DNA of 64,000 bases, taken from NCBI RefSeq assembly GCF_042677865.1, contig NZ_JBHUDD010000160.1:1-64000 (forward strand). Reading direction: 5' to 3'. Below, in pieces: positions 8,661-16,411 of this stretch. Positions within the stretch are counted from its first letter, which is position 1. Each line of letters starts with the position of its first letter. The notes beneath the pieces are model-generated. The model saw nothing but the letters and a program-made list of their open reading frames with translations. It did no database searches and was not told where the DNA came from. This DNA comes from Lutimaribacter salitolerans. GTDB taxonomy: Bacteria; Pseudomonadota; Alphaproteobacteria; Rhodobacterales; Rhodobacteraceae. The position numbers and the translations under genes were made by a program.

Positions 8661-8690
8661 CGCCCGCCGCTTGGCGGGCGCTCTTGTTTT
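8661..8690 (+). terminator. Rho-independent terminator of the DUF2853 gene
   Basis: CGCCCGCC (8661-8668) pairs with GGCGGGCG (8673-8680) around a 4-base loop, followed by CTCTTGTTTT. It starts 22 bases after the stop codon. Confidence 0.85.
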
Positions 8691-8715
8691 GAAATGTATT
8701 TTCAGCACTTGGCCT

Positions 8716-8744
8716 TTGGCAGGTCAGATCGCTTGAGGTAGATT
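8716..8744 (+). promoter_or_regulatory. Candidate sigma-70 promoter with no ORF downstream
   Basis: TTGGCA (8716-8721), 17 bases, TAGATT (8739-8744). It lies downstream of the DUF2853 terminator, so it would drive an independent transcript starting near 8751, which reaches the hairpin-plus-T-tract at 8818-8858. Confidence 0.45.
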
Positions 8745-8750
8745 GTAGGT

Positions 8751-8858
8751 ATCCGGGCAGGATGGCCGGACCCGATTCCAGAGTTCACGTGTGGTGTGTA
8801 GGGAGCACGTGGGGTGGCGGAGGGTTCCGGTGTACTATCGTCGGGCCCTCCGTTTTTT
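8751..8858 (+). ncRNA. Candidate small regulatory RNA (about 108 nt)
   Basis: A good sigma-70 promoter (8716-8744) and an intrinsic terminator (8818-8858) frame about 108 bases with no convincing ORF. Three structures can be drawn: TCCGG/CCGGA near the 5' end; CACGTG (8786-8791) with CACGTG (8806-8811), which can pair across a 14-base loop; and the terminator. I do not recognise the RNA family; it lacks the SRP, 6S-like and tmRNA features I know. Both boundaries are inferred, not observed. Confidence 0.45.
8818..8858 (+). terminator. Rho-independent terminator of the candidate sRNA
   Basis: CGGAGGG (8818-8824) pairs with CCCTCCG (8846-8852), with an inner CCG/CGG pairing in the loop, followed by six T (8853-8858). 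Confidence 0.75.
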
Positions 8859-8872
8859 GCCTCGCACAGCCG

Positions 8873-8907
8873 GCATGCTCAATGCACAGGGCATGCACGG
8901 CGCATGC
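8873..8907 (+). repeat. Cluster of GCATGC palindromes in a 378-bp intergenic region
   Basis: The 6-base palindrome GCATGC occurs at 8873-8878, 8891-8896 and 8902-8907, the last two inside an imperfect direct repeat GCATGCACgg/GCATGCACac. The gap 8640-9017 otherwise holds the DUF2853 terminator and the candidate sRNA. From 8908 to 9017 I see nothing further. Confidence 0.5.
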
Positions 8908-9017
8908 ACACTGTCCAATGAACAAAGGGCAAGTCATGCAACCACCCCTGATCCTGCTTGGTGCCACACAAGGGCGACATCAAAGGCGTCAAGGCATGGG
9001 CCGGGCCCTCGCCAGAC

Positions 9018-9437
9018 CTACGGCTCTATCCCTGCCATCTGGCACACGATCCGCCATTCCCGTTCCGTCACCGGCTGCACCGACAGGCGCGGGCTGCGCA
9101 CCAGCGCCATATCGGCCAGCCTCGGCTCGGCCTTGATCGCGGCCAGCGTCACCGGGTTCGGCACGCTGCGCAGCGCGCGGATGTCTACGCACTCCCACCG
9201 GTCATCATCGCTGGTGCTGTCGGGATGCGAGGTGGCACAAACCTCGACAATGCCCACCACCGCCTTTTCCGTCTGGCTGTGATAGAAAAAACCGCGATCG
9301 CCCAGCGCCATCTCGCGCATGAAATTGCGTGCCTGGTAGTTGCGCACGCCGTCCCACTCCTCGCCCGCGTCGCCCTTGGCAAGCTGATCGTCCCAGCCCC
9401 ATGCATCGGGTTCGGATTTGAAGAGCCAATAGCGCAT
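9018..9437 (-). CDS. EVE-domain (PUA-like) protein
   Basis: The product is a 139-residue single EVE domain, related to PUA and YTH folds that bind modified bases in RNA or DNA. The start MRYWLFKSEP, GVRNYQARNFM (about 31-41) and the FYHS motif are standard for the family, which often appears as thymocyte nuclear protein 1-like in annotations. Its ATG overlaps the stop of the upstream yciI gene (TGATG). A longer upstream start exists but would run through that gene. The ligand is unknown. Confidence 0.88.
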   Translation of the reverse strand: MRYWLFKSEPDAWGWDDQLAKGDAGEEWDGVRNYQARNFMREMALGDRGFFYHSQTEKAVVGIVEVCATSHPDSTSDDDRWECVDIRALRSVPNPVTLAAIKAEPRLADMALVRSPRLSVQPVTEREWRIVCQMAGIEP

Positions 9438-9712
9438 CAGCCAATCACCTGTTTCCACTGGATCAGCTCGACCGACTGGAACAGCCCCGCCCTGGCATAG
9501 GGATCGTTCGCGGCAAAGTCCTGCGCCTGCGCCATCGTTTCGACCTCCAGGATCAACAGCGATCCGCACATCTGCCCCTGGTCATCCAGCATCGGGCCAC
9601 CGTACTTGACGGTCACGCCGCTGTCGGCGGCATAGGCCAGATGCGCCTCGCGGTTGGCAAGACGGGTCTCCAGCGCACCGGGCTTGTCGCGGGCGATCAG
9701 GGCGATCAGCAT
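9437..9712 (-). CDS. YciI-family protein
   Basis: The product is a 91-residue ferredoxin-like alpha/beta protein of the YciI/YCII family. It contains the conserved His-bearing segment (NREAHLAYAADSG) and the Asp-containing DFAANDPYARAGLF near the C terminus, as in YciI. Family members are dimers, some related to dehalogenases; the role here is unknown. It lies between gpsA (1-base gap) and the EVE gene in a minus-strand operon. Confidence 0.85.
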   Translation of the reverse strand: MLIALIARDKPGALETRLANREAHLAYAADSGVTVKYGGPMLDDQGQMCGSLLILEVETMAQAQDFAANDPYARAGLFQSVELIQWKQVIG

Positions 9713-9713
9713 G

Positions 9714-10673
9714 TCATTCTTCCTTCAACGGGCGGGACAAAAGTGTTTCCATAACCTGCGGCAGGCTGTCCGGCCGGTCAAGCAGGGCAACGACCGCGGC
9801 GGTCACCGGCAGGTCAAGCCCCATGGCCTGCGCGCGATCCAGGGCCGCGCGGGCGGTGGCGGCCCCTTCCACCGTGATGGTCGGATCAAACGGCGTGCCT
9901 GCGCCCAGCGCGTGACCAAACCGATAGTTGCGCGAGGCGTCGCTGGTGCAGGTCAGCACCAGATCGCCAAAGCCCGAAAGCCCCGACAGCGTTTCCGCCT
10001 GCGCGCCAAGGGCGGTGGCAAGGCGGGCAATCTCGGCATTGCCGCGCGTCATCAGGGCGGCGCGCGCACTGGCACCCAGACCCGCGCCCATCACCGCGCC
10101 TGCCCCGATGGCGATCACGTTCTTCAACGCCCCGCCCAACTCGGCCCCGGTGGTGTCGGTGCTGCGGTAAAGCCGCAGGTTGGGCGTTGTCAGAGCCTGT
10201 TGCAGATGCCTGCCGATGGCCGCGTCGGCGCAGGCCAGCGTCAGCGCCGTGGGCAACCCGCGCGCGATGTCGGCGGCAAAGCTGGGGCCGGTGAGGATGG
10301 CGGTTGTTGCCCCCGGCAGTGTTTCGGACAGGATGGCGGTCGGGCCGTTTCCGGTGCTCAGTTCGATCCCCTTGCAGCAGGCGATCAGAGGATGGCCGCG
10401 CAGGGCTTCGGCGTGCGTTTCCACCATACCGCGCAACTGCTGCATGGGCACGGCCAGCAAAACGGGGATTTCCACCGGAAGAGTGTCGAAATCTGCGGTA
10501 ATCGTGATACCTTCGGGCAGCGCAATGCCAGGCAGGCGGCGGGCGTTTTCGCGCGCCTCGCGCATGGCGGTGGCGTGGTCGGCATCATGCGTCCACAGGA
10601 TCACCGGGCCATTGGCCGCCAGCGATATGGCAAGGGCAGTGCCAAAGGCACCGGCACCGGCAACGCAGATCAT
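9714..10673 (-). CDS. gpsA: Glycerol-3-phosphate dehydrogenase [NAD(P)+]
   Basis: The product is a 319-residue cytosolic enzyme that reduces dihydroxyacetone phosphate to sn-glycerol 3-phosphate for phospholipid synthesis. The Rossmann motif GAGAFGTALA is at residues 6-15, CCKGIELSTG is at about 98-107, and the catalytic Lys is in GGALKNVIAIGAGA. The start overlaps the tsaD stop by 4 bases. The order tsaD-gpsA-yciI-EVE is a compact operon on the minus strand. Confidence 0.95.
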   Translation of the reverse strand: MICVAGAGAFGTALAISLAANGPVILWTHDADHATAMREARENARRLPGIALPEGITITADFDTLPVEIPVLLAVPMQQLRGMVETHAEALRGHPLIACCKGIELSTGNGPTAILSETLPGATTAILTGPSFAADIARGLPTALTLACADAAIGRHLQQALTTPNLRLYRSTDTTGAELGGALKNVIAIGAGAVMGAGLGASARAALMTRGNAEIARLATALGAQAETLSGLSGFGDLVLTCTSDASRNYRFGHALGAGTPFDPTITVEGAATARAALDRAQAMGLDLPVTAAVVALLDRPDSLPQVMETLLSRPLKEE

Positions 10674-11764
10674 GCCTTGGCCCCTTTCTTGCCGCTGCCC
10701 AGCAAGGCAGGGCTGGTGGTGTCCAGCGGCCAGCGTGGGCGGGCCGCCAGTGTCATGTCGTCAACCAGCCCCGCGCGGAACCGTTCCAACCCGGCATAGG
10801 CGATCATCGCGGCATTGTCCGTGCACAGGGCCAGGGGCGGCGCGGTGAACGCCACGCCCAGATCGGCGCAAACAGTCTCTAACCCGGCCCGAATGGCTGT
10901 GTTTGCCGCCACGCCACCGGCCACGGCCAGCAGGGGCTGGGCAGGGTCTTCTGCCAGATACAGGCCGAGCGCGCGGCGGGTCTTTTCGGCCAGCACATCC
11001 ACCACGGCGGCCTGAAACCCGGCACACAGATCGGCGCGATCGGCGCGGGTCAGCCCGCCCTTGTCGGCCATCACCGCATCGCGGGCGCGCAGCAGCGCGG
11101 TTTTCAGCCCCGAAAACGACATGTCGCACCCCGGCCGGTCCAGCAACGGACGCGGAAAGGCAAAGCGGCGCGGATCACCTGCTGTTGCCGCCTGTTCCAC
11201 CGACGGGCCGCCCGGTTGCGGAAGGCCCAGCAGGCGCGCGGTCTTGTCGAACGCCTCGCCCGGGGCGTCGTCGATGGTGCCGCCCAGCCGCGAGAAATCA
11301 TCCACCCCGCGCGCGATCAGGAACTGGCAATGCCCGCCCGACACCAGCAGCATCAGGTAAGGATAGTGCGCCCCGTCTGTCAGGCGCGGCGTCAGCGCGT
11401 GTCCGGCCAGATGGTTGACCCCCACGAGGGGCAGACCCGCACCGATGGCGATGCCCTTGGCGCACATCACGCCTGAAATCACCCCGCCGATCAGCCCCGG
11501 CCCGGCGGTCACGGCCACCGCGTCGACCTCGGCGAGGGTCACTCCGGCCTCTTCCAGCGCGCGGATCACGCACAGGTCCAGACGCTCGGCATGGGCACGG
11601 GCGGCGATTTCGGGCACGACCCCGCCATAACTTGCGTGCAGATTGCTCTGCCCCATGATGATCGACGACAGGATCGCGGGTGGCCCGTCATTCACCTGCC
11701 GCACCACGGCGGCGGCGGTGTCGTCACAGCTGCTTTCCAGCCCAAGGATCGTCAGCGTGTGCAT
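10670..11764 (-). CDS. tsaD: tRNA N6-adenosine threonylcarbamoyltransferase
   Basis: The product has 364 residues and is the catalytic subunit for the t6A37 modification of ANN-decoding tRNAs, acting with TsaB and TsaE on threonylcarbamoyl-AMP made by TsaC. The ASKHA fold start LGLESSCDDTAAAVV and the metal ligands in NHLAGH are seen. I chose the ATG at 11764 (MHTLTILGLESS), the normal family start; an upstream in-frame start would reach into the divergent hemD promoter region. The partner tsaE lies at 20246. Confidence 0.95.
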   Translation of the reverse strand: MHTLTILGLESSCDDTAAAVVRQVNDGPPAILSSIIMGQSNLHASYGGVVPEIAARAHAERLDLCVIRALEEAGVTLAEVDAVAVTAGPGLIGGVISGVMCAKGIAIGAGLPLVGVNHLAGHALTPRLTDGAHYPYLMLLVSGGHCQFLIARGVDDFSRLGGTIDDAPGEAFDKTARLLGLPQPGGPSVEQAATAGDPRRFAFPRPLLDRPGCDMSFSGLKTALLRARDAVMADKGGLTRADRADLCAGFQAAVVDVLAEKTRRALGLYLAEDPAQPLLAVAGGVAANTAIRAGLETVCADLGVAFTAPPLALCTDNAAMIAYAGLERFRAGLVDDMTLAARPRWPLDTTSPALLGSGKKGAKA

Positions 11765-11835
11765 GGCCTGCCCGTTGCGGTTTTGACCCCTCGGAGGTAT
11801 CACCAGACAATGTCTGGAACAATCCCGGGGGTGCG

Positions 11836-12522
11836 ATGCCTGCGATCCTGCTGACCCGCCCCGCCGACGGGGCCGCGCGGTTCGCCGATGCGCTGCGGGC
11901 GCGGCTGGGGGATGTCGACATTGTCACCGCGCCGGTGCTGCGGATCGAAGGCACCGGGGCGTTGCCGGACCTGTCCGACGATCCCGTTGTGATTTTCACC
12001 TCGGTCAACGGGGTGGCGCATGGCGGCGTGGCAGGGTTTGGGCGGCAGGCGCTTTGCGTGGGCGATGCCACGGCGCAAGCGGCGATGGACGCAGGGTTTG
12101 ACACGAAATCTGCAGGGGGCGATGCGCGCGACCTGCTGGCGATGATCGCCGCCGATCCGCCCCGCCAGCCGTTGCTGCACCTGCGCGGCGCCCATGCCAC
12201 CGGCGATCTGGCCTCGGACTTGCGCGCGCTTGGACTGAGGGCGCGCGATCTGGTGGTCTATGATCAGGTGGCGCAGCCGCTGACCGCACAGGCGCTGGAT
12301 CTGCTGGATGGGGAGGATGGCGTGATCGTGCCGCTGTTTTCCCCCCGCAGTGCGCGCGCATTCGCCAGACAGCACCGGGGCCGCGCACCGCTGGACGTGA
12401 TCGCGATCAGCCGGGCGGCGGCAGACGCAGCGGCAGATCTGCCCCGGCGCAGCCTGATTGTGGCCACAGAACCGCAGGCGAGGGCGATGATTGACGCAAT
12501 TTGCAATCACTTTACCTCATAG
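11836..12522 (+). CDS. hemD: Uroporphyrinogen-III synthase
   Basis: The product has 228 residues and closes and inverts the tetrapyrrole ring of hydroxymethylbilane to uroporphyrinogen III. HemD proteins vary widely. The recognisable parts are the start MPAILLTRPADGAARF, VIFTSVNGV (about 52-60), LHLRGAHATGDL and LFSPRSARAF. Divergent from tsaD and followed by a mic60-like gene and hemY, the typical alphaproteobacterial hem neighbourhood. hemC is not adjacent in this window. Confidence 0.88.
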   Translation: MPAILLTRPADGAARFADALRARLGDVDIVTAPVLRIEGTGALPDLSDDPVVIFTSVNGVAHGGVAGFGRQALCVGDATAQAAMDAGFDTKSAGGDARDLLAMIAADPPRQPLLHLRGAHATGDLASDLRALGLRARDLVVYDQVAQPLTAQALDLLDGEDGVIVPLFSPRSARAFARQHRGRAPLDVIAISRAAADAAADLPRRSLIVATEPQARAMIDAICNHFTS

Positions 12523-12609
12523 CAATTGCTTGAGGGGCGGGAACCCGCACAGTAAGGTCGCATTGGACACAAGTAGATAATGTATTGAGAATCGAAAGGT
12601 GGCCCGCCG

Positions 12610-14166
12610 GTGGCACGCAAGAAAAAGCCCGAAGATAGCAGGATCGACGACAAGCAAGAGATCGTCGATGCCGTGATCGTTCCCGAGGACGAGACCGACA
12701 AAACAATACCGGATGAGGCGACGGACACCGTTGCCGCAGACCAGCCCGACAAGATGACCGATGCGCCGGAAACGGTTGCGGCCGATGCGGGGCTCGATAC
12801 CCTGACAGCGACCGAGGGTTCAGACACGATCATTGCCGCCGAAGATGCGCCGGAACTCTCCGACATCCAGGAGCCGCAGACAGAGATCACCGAACAGCAG
12901 GCAGAGCCTGTGACGCTGGACGAACCGTCAGGGCATGACAGCTCGGCGGTCAGGGAAGCAGACGATACGCTGGCGGGCGACGATGCAACCGAAGCGCCTT
13001 CGGATCACGACACGCCACCAGATGACCTGCGTGATATCAGGCCCGCCGATGAACTGCCCGCGGATGACCCGAATGCGATTGCCGATGATCCCAATTCCGG
13101 CAAGGACACGCCCTGGACCAAGGATACTGCCAAGGAAACGGTGCCAGACCCGCAGCCGGCACCGGCCCCACCGCCACAACAGGTGATCGTCAGGAAAGGC
13201 GGGTTCTTTCCGCTGCTTCTGGGGGGCATCGTCGCTGCAGCCATCGGGTTCGGGGCCGCGCGCTTTGTCCTGCCCGAGGGCTGGCCATGGCCTGGTGCCA
13301 CGGATGACACGCTGGCGCAGGATGTGGCGGCGCAAGGCACACGGATCGACGATCTGGCAGGCACGGTCGATGGCATCGACCTGACACCGATCGAGGATCG
13401 GGTGGCAGGACTGGGCGATGCGGTGGATACCATAACCACACGTCTGGACGAGATCGCGACGCGGCTGGACGAGACGACAGACCGGCTGGATACGCTGGAA
13501 CAGCGCCCGATCGTGCAGGCCGATGGCGAGGACAGCGGTGCCACCAGCGCCCTTGCCGCCGAGTTGCGCGATCTGCAATCCAGCGTCGAGGCGCAGCGCG
13601 CCGAGCTGGATGCCCTGATTGCCGAGGCGCAAGCGCAGGAAGAACAGGCGCAGGCCGATGCACAGCAGGCAGAAACCGCAGCCCAGCAGGCGCTGGCCCG
13701 TGCCGCTTTGGCGCGCATCCAGACCGCGCTGGACACCGGCAGCGATTTCAGCGGCGCGGTAACCGATCTGCGCGACACCGGAGTGGATGTGCCCGCGGCG
13801 CTGGCCGATGCCACCGGAGGGGTGCCGACACTGGCCGAACTGCAGGCCGAGTTCCCCGAGGCCGCGCGCCCGGCGCTGAGTGCCGCGCGCCGGTCCAGCG
13901 GCGAGGCCGACGGGCTGGGTGGCTTCTTGCGCACGCAGTTGGGCGTCCGCTCGCTTGAGCCCCAAGTGGGGAACAGCCCCGATGCGATCCTGTCGCGCGC
14001 CGAGGCTGCCTTGCGCGACGGCCGGCTGGCTGACACGCTGGCCGAGCTGAACACATTGCCGCCCGAGGGTAAGACAGTGATGTCCGACTGGATCGCACGT
14101 GCCGAAACGCGCCAGAACGCCGTGGCGGCCGCCAATGAACTGACACAGTCGCTGAGTGCGGACTGA
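12610..14166 (+). CDS. Mitofilin/Mic60-like inner-membrane protein
   Basis: The product has 518 residues. It has a very acidic, low-complexity N-terminal region (about 1-190, rich in D, E, T and P), one transmembrane segment at about 198-217, a long coiled coil rich in E, Q and A at about 235-370, and a C-terminal globular part consistent with the mitofilin signature. Alphaproteobacterial Mic60 homologues shape inner-membrane invaginations, and the hemD-mic60-hemY order is the recorded location of these genes (family knowledge). The start is a GTG at 12610. Anchored in the inner membrane, it would expose its coiled coil to the periplasm. The hem genes around it may share its transcript. Confidence 0.75.
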   Translation: MARKKKPEDSRIDDKQEIVDAVIVPEDETDKTIPDEATDTVAADQPDKMTDAPETVAADAGLDTLTATEGSDTIIAAEDAPELSDIQEPQTEITEQQAEPVTLDEPSGHDSSAVREADDTLAGDDATEAPSDHDTPPDDLRDIRPADELPADDPNAIADDPNSGKDTPWTKDTAKETVPDPQPAPAPPPQQVIVRKGGFFPLLLGGIVAAAIGFGAARFVLPEGWPWPGATDDTLAQDVAAQGTRIDDLAGTVDGIDLTPIEDRVAGLGDAVDTITTRLDEIATRLDETTDRLDTLEQRPIVQADGEDSGATSALAAELRDLQSSVEAQRAELDALIAEAQAQEEQAQADAQQAETAAQQALARAALARIQTALDTGSDFSGAVTDLRDTGVDVPAALADATGGVPTLAELQAEFPEAARPALSAARRSSGEADGLGGFLRTQLGVRSLEPQVGNSPDAILSRAEAALRDGRLADTLAELNTLPPEGKTVMSDWIARAETRQNAVAAANELTQSLSAD

Positions 14167-14179
14167 GGGGGAAAACGAT

Positions 14180-15718
14180 ATGCTCTGGTTGATACTCAAG
14201 ATTTCCGTTTTCTTCGTCCTTGTCCTCGCGCTGGCATGGGGCGCCTGGTACGTGCTGGACATGGATGGCGGCGTGACAATTCAGGCCGCCGGGATCGAGG
14301 TGGTGCTGACGCCGATCCTGTCGGTCTTGGCGCTGGTGACCATGGTCATTGCCGTCTGGCTGTTGCTGAAACTGGCGGGGCTGCTGGTGGCGCTGCTGAA
14401 ATTCATCAACGGCGACGAAACCGCCCTGTCGCGTTATTTCGACCGCAACCGCGAGCGCAAGGGCTTTACCGCCCTGTCCGAAGGGATGATGGCGCTGGCC
14501 AGCGGCGAGGGTCGAGTTGCGCTGGCCAAGGCCGCCAAGGCCGAGAAATACCTGGACCAACCCGAACTGACCAACCTGCTGACCGCGCAGGCCGCCGAAA
14601 TGTCGGGTGACCGGAATAAGGCCGAACAGGTCTATCGCCGGTTGCTGGAGAACGAAAAGACCCGCTTTGTCGGTGTGCGGGGCATCATGCGTCAGAAGCT
14701 GGAGGATGGTGATACCGTCACCGCGCAGAAACTGGCGGAAAAGGCGCTGTCGATCAAGCCAAAGCATCAGGAAACGCAGGATGTTCTGCTGAGGCTTCAG
14801 GCGCAGGCCGAGGACTGGTCAGGCGCGCGCGACACGCTGAAGCTCAAGCTGAAATACGGATCGCTGCCGCGTGACGTGCACAAGCGTCGCGATGCGGTTC
14901 TGGCCCTGTCCGAGGCCAAGGGCGTTCTGGATGATGGCAACGACATCGCCGCCCGCGAGGCCGCGATCGAGGCAAACCGCATGTCGCCCGATCTGGTGCC
15001 CGCCGCCGTTCTGGCCGCCAAGGGCTATGTCGCGCAGGGCAAGCCGAAATATGCCGTACGTCTTCTGAAAAAGGCATGGACGGCGCAGCCTCACCCCGAT
15101 CTGGCCGCAGCCTTTGCCGCGATCGAGCCGGACGAAACGCCGCAGGCGCGGCTGAAACGGTTCGAGCAGTTTACCAAGCTGCGTCCCGAAGATCGCGAAA
15201 CCAAGCTGCTGCGGGCCGAGTTGCTGATCGCGGCCGAGGATTTCCCGGCCGCGCGCCGCGCGCTGGGGGATCTGGCGCAGAATGCACCCGATGCCCGCGC
15301 GCTGACCATCATGGCCGCGATCGAGCGCGGCGAAGGTGCATCGGATGCGGTGGTCAAGGGATGGCTGGCGCGCGCCCTGTCGGCCCCGCGCGGGCCGCAA
15401 TGGGTCTGCGACAAGTGCCACAACATCCATACCGAATGGGTGCCGGTCTGCACCAATTGTCAGGCCTTTGACACGCTGACGTGGCAGGCGCCCCCCGCGA
15501 ACCAGATGGCCACGCCCACGGGTCTGGAAATGCTGCCTCTGATCGTCGGTTCCATCGAGGATCGGCGCGACACGCCCGAACCGGACATCGACGCGGACGC
15601 CGCGCAGACGGAACCGGCCCCGCAGGACATGGATGATGTGTTTGACGCGGAACTGGTGGACGATGGCGAGAAATCGCCCGGCGACACCAGGGTCGACGAG
15701 ACCAAGGAAAAGGCATAG
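14180..15718 (+). CDS. hemY: HemY-type membrane TPR protein with C-terminal zinc ribbon
   Basis: The product has 512 residues. Two N-terminal transmembrane helices (about 5-25 and 40-66) form the HemY_N domain, followed by tetratricopeptide-type repeats. Near about residues 410-430 is a four-Cys motif, CDKCHN then CTNC, which looks like a zinc ribbon, and then an acidic tail. This HemY is the E. coli HemX/HemY-neighbour type, not the Bacillus protoporphyrinogen oxidase of the same name; its role in haem synthesis is unclear. The ATG at 14180 follows GAGGGGG, 13 bases after mic60. An upstream in-frame start inside mic60 is less likely. Confidence 0.85.
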   Translation: MLWLILKISVFFVLVLALAWGAWYVLDMDGGVTIQAAGIEVVLTPILSVLALVTMVIAVWLLLKLAGLLVALLKFINGDETALSRYFDRNRERKGFTALSEGMMALASGEGRVALAKAAKAEKYLDQPELTNLLTAQAAEMSGDRNKAEQVYRRLLENEKTRFVGVRGIMRQKLEDGDTVTAQKLAEKALSIKPKHQETQDVLLRLQAQAEDWSGARDTLKLKLKYGSLPRDVHKRRDAVLALSEAKGVLDDGNDIAAREAAIEANRMSPDLVPAAVLAAKGYVAQGKPKYAVRLLKKAWTAQPHPDLAAAFAAIEPDETPQARLKRFEQFTKLRPEDRETKLLRAELLIAAEDFPAARRALGDLAQNAPDARALTIMAAIERGEGASDAVVKGWLARALSAPRGPQWVCDKCHNIHTEWVPVCTNCQAFDTLTWQAPPANQMATPTGLEMLPLIVGSIEDRRDTPEPDIDADAAQTEPAPQDMDDVFDAELVDDGEKSPGDTRVDETKEKA

Positions 15719-15730
15719 CGCCGAAAGCGC

Positions 15731-15760
15731 AACGTCCCCGGGTTCCGTCCCGGGGGCGTT
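15731..15760. terminator. Bidirectional terminator between hemY and regA
   Basis: CCCCGGG (15736-15742) pairs with CCCGGGG (15749-15755) around a 6-base loop, with AACG/CGTT extending the stem outside. It lies between the convergent hemY and regA genes. The T-tract is short. Confidence 0.7.
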
Positions 15761-15784
15761 TCATTCAAGACTACAATACGGTCT

Positions 15785-16336
15785 TTAGCGCGGCGATCGT
15801 TTCGCCAGAATGCGTTGCAGCGTCCGGCGGTGCATGTTCAGCCGACGTGCCGTTTCGCTGACATTGCGGTCACACAGTTCGTACACGCGCTGGATATGCT
15901 CCCAGCGCACGCGATCCGCGCTCATCGGGTTCTCCGGGGGCGGGGGCAGTTCGTCGCCGCTGGACAGCAGGGCGTTGGTGATGTCGGTGGCATCCGCCGG
16001 TTTTGACAGGTAATCGGTTGCCCCAATCTTGACCGCTGCAACCGCCGTGGCAATCGCGCCATATCCTGTCAGAACCACGATACGGCAATCCGGGCGCTTT
16101 TCGCGAAGGATTTCAACCACATCCAGCCCGTTGCCATCCTCGAGCCGCAGATCGCAGACCGCATATGCCGGGGGGCGGGCGGTGGCGATTGCCTTGCCTG
16201 CCGCGACGGATTCGGCTGTTTCCACCTCGAACCCACGCTTTTCCATCGCCTTGGCCAGACGTTTCAGGAACGGTTCGTCATCGTCCATCAGCAAAAGGCT
16301 GCGATCTTCGCCCAGATCCTGTGGTGTTTCGGCCAT
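15785..16336 (-). CDS. regA: Redox response regulator RegA/PrrA
   Basis: The product has 183 residues: an N-terminal receiver domain with the phosphoacceptor Asp at residue 62 (AVCDLRLEDGNG), a proline-rich linker (ELPPPPENP) and a C-terminal Fis-type helix-turn-helix SETARRLNMHRRTLQRIL. RegA/PrrA/ActR proteins are global regulators of photosynthesis, CO2 and N2 fixation and respiration in response to redox state, phosphorylated by RegB. It lies downstream of senC on the same strand, with regB divergent, matching the R. capsulatus and R. sphaeroides arrangement. Confidence 0.95.
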   Translation of the reverse strand: MAETPQDLGEDRSLLLMDDDEPFLKRLAKAMEKRGFEVETAESVAAGKAIATARPPAYAVCDLRLEDGNGLDVVEILREKRPDCRIVVLTGYGAIATAVAAVKIGATDYLSKPADATDITNALLSSGDELPPPPENPMSADRVRWEHIQRVYELCDRNVSETARRLNMHRRTLQRILAKRSPR

Positions 16337-16372
16337 TCGAAGGCTCCTTATGTTCCAGGCAATAAATAGAAT

Positions 16373-16401
16373 TTTCTATATCGCGGGCAAGCCTGCGTCA
16401 A
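16373..16401 (-). promoter_or_regulatory. Candidate regA promoter in an AT-rich patch
   Basis: On the minus strand, TTGACG (16401-16396), 17 bases, TAGAAA (16378-16373). The patch also holds an inverted repeat ATAGAA-tt-TTCTAT at 16366-16379, a possible regulator site overlapping the -10 region. Confidence 0.35.
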
Positions 16402-16411
16402 ACTTGGTCGG

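Noticed and set aside
8785..8967. Possible 60-residue Cys-rich protein on the minus strand
   Set aside because: Overlaps the sRNA terminator and GCATGC cluster and has no convincing RBS.
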